Assembly: GCA_015057115.1 (NCBI GenBank)
Contig: SVEZ01000009.1
Span: 53,521 to 117,520 of the forward strand
Source: Lachnospiraceae bacterium
Lineage (GTDB): Bacteria > Bacillota > Clostridia > Lachnospirales > Lachnospiraceae
Length of the DNA: 64,000 nucleotides
Direction of reading: 5' to 3'
Shown: piece by piece, positions 62,887-64,000 of the stretch
How positions within the stretch are numbered: the first letter of the stretch is position 1
Layout: the number at the start of each line of letters is the position of its first letter
Translations under genes and position numbers: made by a program
Notes under the pieces: generated by a model
The model's database searches: none
What the model saw: the letters and a program-made list of their open reading frames with translations, nothing else
What the model was told of the DNA's origin: nothing

Positions 62887-63846
62887 GTGATTTCAAAGGT
62901 TGTATTTGAAATAAAAAATAGTATTAGAAGTTGGAGTGATCAGGAGATTTCATTTTCTGCAAAAGATATAAAGAATGTTTCCATGATTATAAAGGATACA
63001 AGGTGTGAATTAGTTGTAGACGGAAATAATGAAGATGACAATTTACAATATATTATTTTGATATGGGAATTGCTAGTTTGGGAAGATGGTTATTTTTACA
63101 AACCAATTAGTTATTTTGTTGATGGTGTTGAAAAAACGATAGATAGTCTCGTAACCATCAATTGTCGTACTACTGATACAAAATGGATTTCGAGTGCTAT
63201 TTTATTATGTAGAAATCAAAGGCAAATAAATGAGAAGATTGTCGAAAAATATAGGAATATCAGATATTTAGATAGAAAAGGACAATCAATGAATGCGTCT
63301 ATGCTTTCTTCTTTCTTTTATCTGATTTCAGAATCGTATTCTAGTATCAATTTGGAGCATAGATTAGTTTTGTTAATGCACATTTGTGATGGCTTTGCAA
63401 TCAAGTATTGTAATGGTAGTAGCAGTAATAATTCTGGAAATATAAATATAATTCTTAGAAAGATAGATGCAAATAAATATAAGCAGGGAGCAGCACTTCT
63501 TGGAGTTTCATCTTCTAGGGCAATTAATGCATTGGGAGATACAAGAAATGAGCTGACGCATTATATTTATAAACCTGGAAGTTTAGGTTCGTTTATAAAT
63601 AACCCTGATACAGAGACTGATAATATGGTGAATTTGTATGCATTTTATGTTTTGGAGATTGCATTACGAATAGCTGTGTTAGAGGTAATCGGAGTAAATG
63701 TTTCTGACGATGTCAAGAATTATGTAATGGATGAGCACTTAGATTGGATAAAGTTAGAGAAGCATCTTGATGAAGATTGTGTACTTCCCATGAATGTTTT
63801 TCGGCAGATGATTGAGAAACTTCAAAATCAAGAACAAAATTCTTAG
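62887..63846 (+). CDS. Unknown protein with a HEPN-like RX4H motif
   Basis: A 319-residue protein starting with GTG behind GAGGAG. The N-terminal half is beta-rich (DIKNVSMIIKDTRCELVVDG, ISYFVDGVEKTIDSLVTINC). The C-terminal ~170 residues are helical and contain ALGDTRNELTHYIYKPG, where R(NELT)H fits the RX4H site of HEPN ribonucleases. The layout of a beta N-terminus plus a HEPN C-terminus recalls ApeA-type anti-phage proteins, but I cannot confirm it. No signal peptide or membrane segment is present. It ends the AT-rich defence island and is probably an RNA-targeting defence factor. Confidence 0.7.
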   Translation: MISKVVFEIKNSIRSWSDQEISFSAKDIKNVSMIIKDTRCELVVDGNNEDDNLQYIILIWELLVWEDGYFYKPISYFVDGVEKTIDSLVTINCRTTDTKWISSAILLCRNQRQINEKIVEKYRNIRYLDRKGQSMNASMLSSFFYLISESYSSINLEHRLVLLMHICDGFAIKYCNGSSSNNSGNINIILRKIDANKYKQGAALLGVSSSRAINALGDTRNELTHYIYKPGSLGSFINNPDTETDNMVNLYAFYVLEIALRIAVLEVIGVNVSDDVKNYVMDEHLDWIKLEKHLDEDCVLPMNVFRQMIEKLQNQEQNS

Positions 63847-63969
63847 TAGTAAGCCTTTTCGCTTTACTACCACAAAAAGGGGCTGTCGCTCGTGTGAACC
63901 GCTCCCCGTCAAGTAGACAATCGAAAAATATAAAATTTCTGCCATCAGATTTTGGTCTGGTGGCAGTTT

Positions 63970-64000
63970 TTATGCTGCCAGATATTGTTCATGTTTCTCC
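63970..64000 (-). CDS. C-terminal tip of a minus-strand gene (partial)
   Basis: On the minus strand the last codons read EKHEQYLAA and a stop at 63970-63972, followed by a terminator-like inverted repeat (CTGCCACCAGAC with a near-complement around 63940-63967). Such a tail is compatible with a transposase, but ten codons are too few to say. The 63847-63969 gap holds no gene. Confidence 0.25.
   Translation of the reverse strand, partial: EKHEQYLAA

Overview
The window looks like chromosomal DNA of an anaerobic member of the Bacillota, most like a gut Lachnospiraceae. Supporting signs are the clostridial AGGAGG-type ribosome binding sites, the complete anaerobic (early cobalt insertion, Cbi-type) cobalamin pathway, ferredoxin-tailed and 2-hydroxyacyl-CoA-dehydratase-type iron-sulfur enzymes, and secreted proteins with Gram-positive signal peptides. 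This placement is inferred from gene content; no rRNA or tRNA gene is visible.

Layout. 1-6.9 kb: the 5' end of a membrane sensor, a hybrid histidine kinase, a MATE exporter, a small acidic protein, a ferredoxin-tailed aldo/keto reductase and a glycerate kinase. 6.9-7.8 kb: a tandem repeat, then a compact type I toxin-antitoxin locus (39-codon hydrophobic peptide plus convergent antisense RNA). 7.9-15.8 kb: secreted proteins, an OmpR/HK two-component pair, a chemoreceptor and an Rpn-family nuclease. 16.0-36.5 kb: one very long cobalamin transcription unit. It starts at a promoter, a cobalamin riboswitch and a terminator, and runs through an exported CbiK-like chelatase, a BtuFCD-type importer, the late genes (cobQ, cobT, cobU, cobS, cobU-like, cobC, cbiB, cobD), the corrin-ring genes (cbiC, D, F, G, H, a cbiJ-E-T fusion) and cbiA. 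It ends at a terminator. 36.5-39.0 kb: a HigBA-like toxin-antitoxin pair, a transglutaminase remnant and a SpoU-type RNA methyltransferase.

39.3-48.7 kb holds the most unusual system. Two 2-hydroxyacyl-CoA dehydratase/double-cubane-type iron-sulfur subunits and their ATP-driven activator are co-directional with three nickel-enzyme maturation factors (HypB, a CooC-like ATPase, HypA). The same unit carries a 55-residue membrane protein, an unassigned 235-residue cysteine-tailed protein and a 935-residue ferredoxin/flavin oxidoreductase. There is no hydrogenase, urease or classical CO dehydrogenase in the window. My reading is a NAD(P)H-fed, ATP-driven low-potential reductase that needs a maturated, possibly nickel-containing, centre. 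The substrate cannot be told from sequence.

48.7-50.5 kb: non-coding hairpin repeats, a secreted protein and a regulatory region. 50.5-63.9 kb: an AT-richer defence island. It contains Fic, HsdM, a BRO-N protein, HsdS-1, a TIR-like nucleotide-binding protein, an hsdS scrap, a tyrosine recombinase, HsdS-2, a SWIM protein and HsdR. These are followed by an integrase/Abi remnant and a protein with a HEPN-like RX4H motif. Three short identical segments shared by the two hsdS genes, with a recombinase between them, indicate a specificity-switching type I restriction system.
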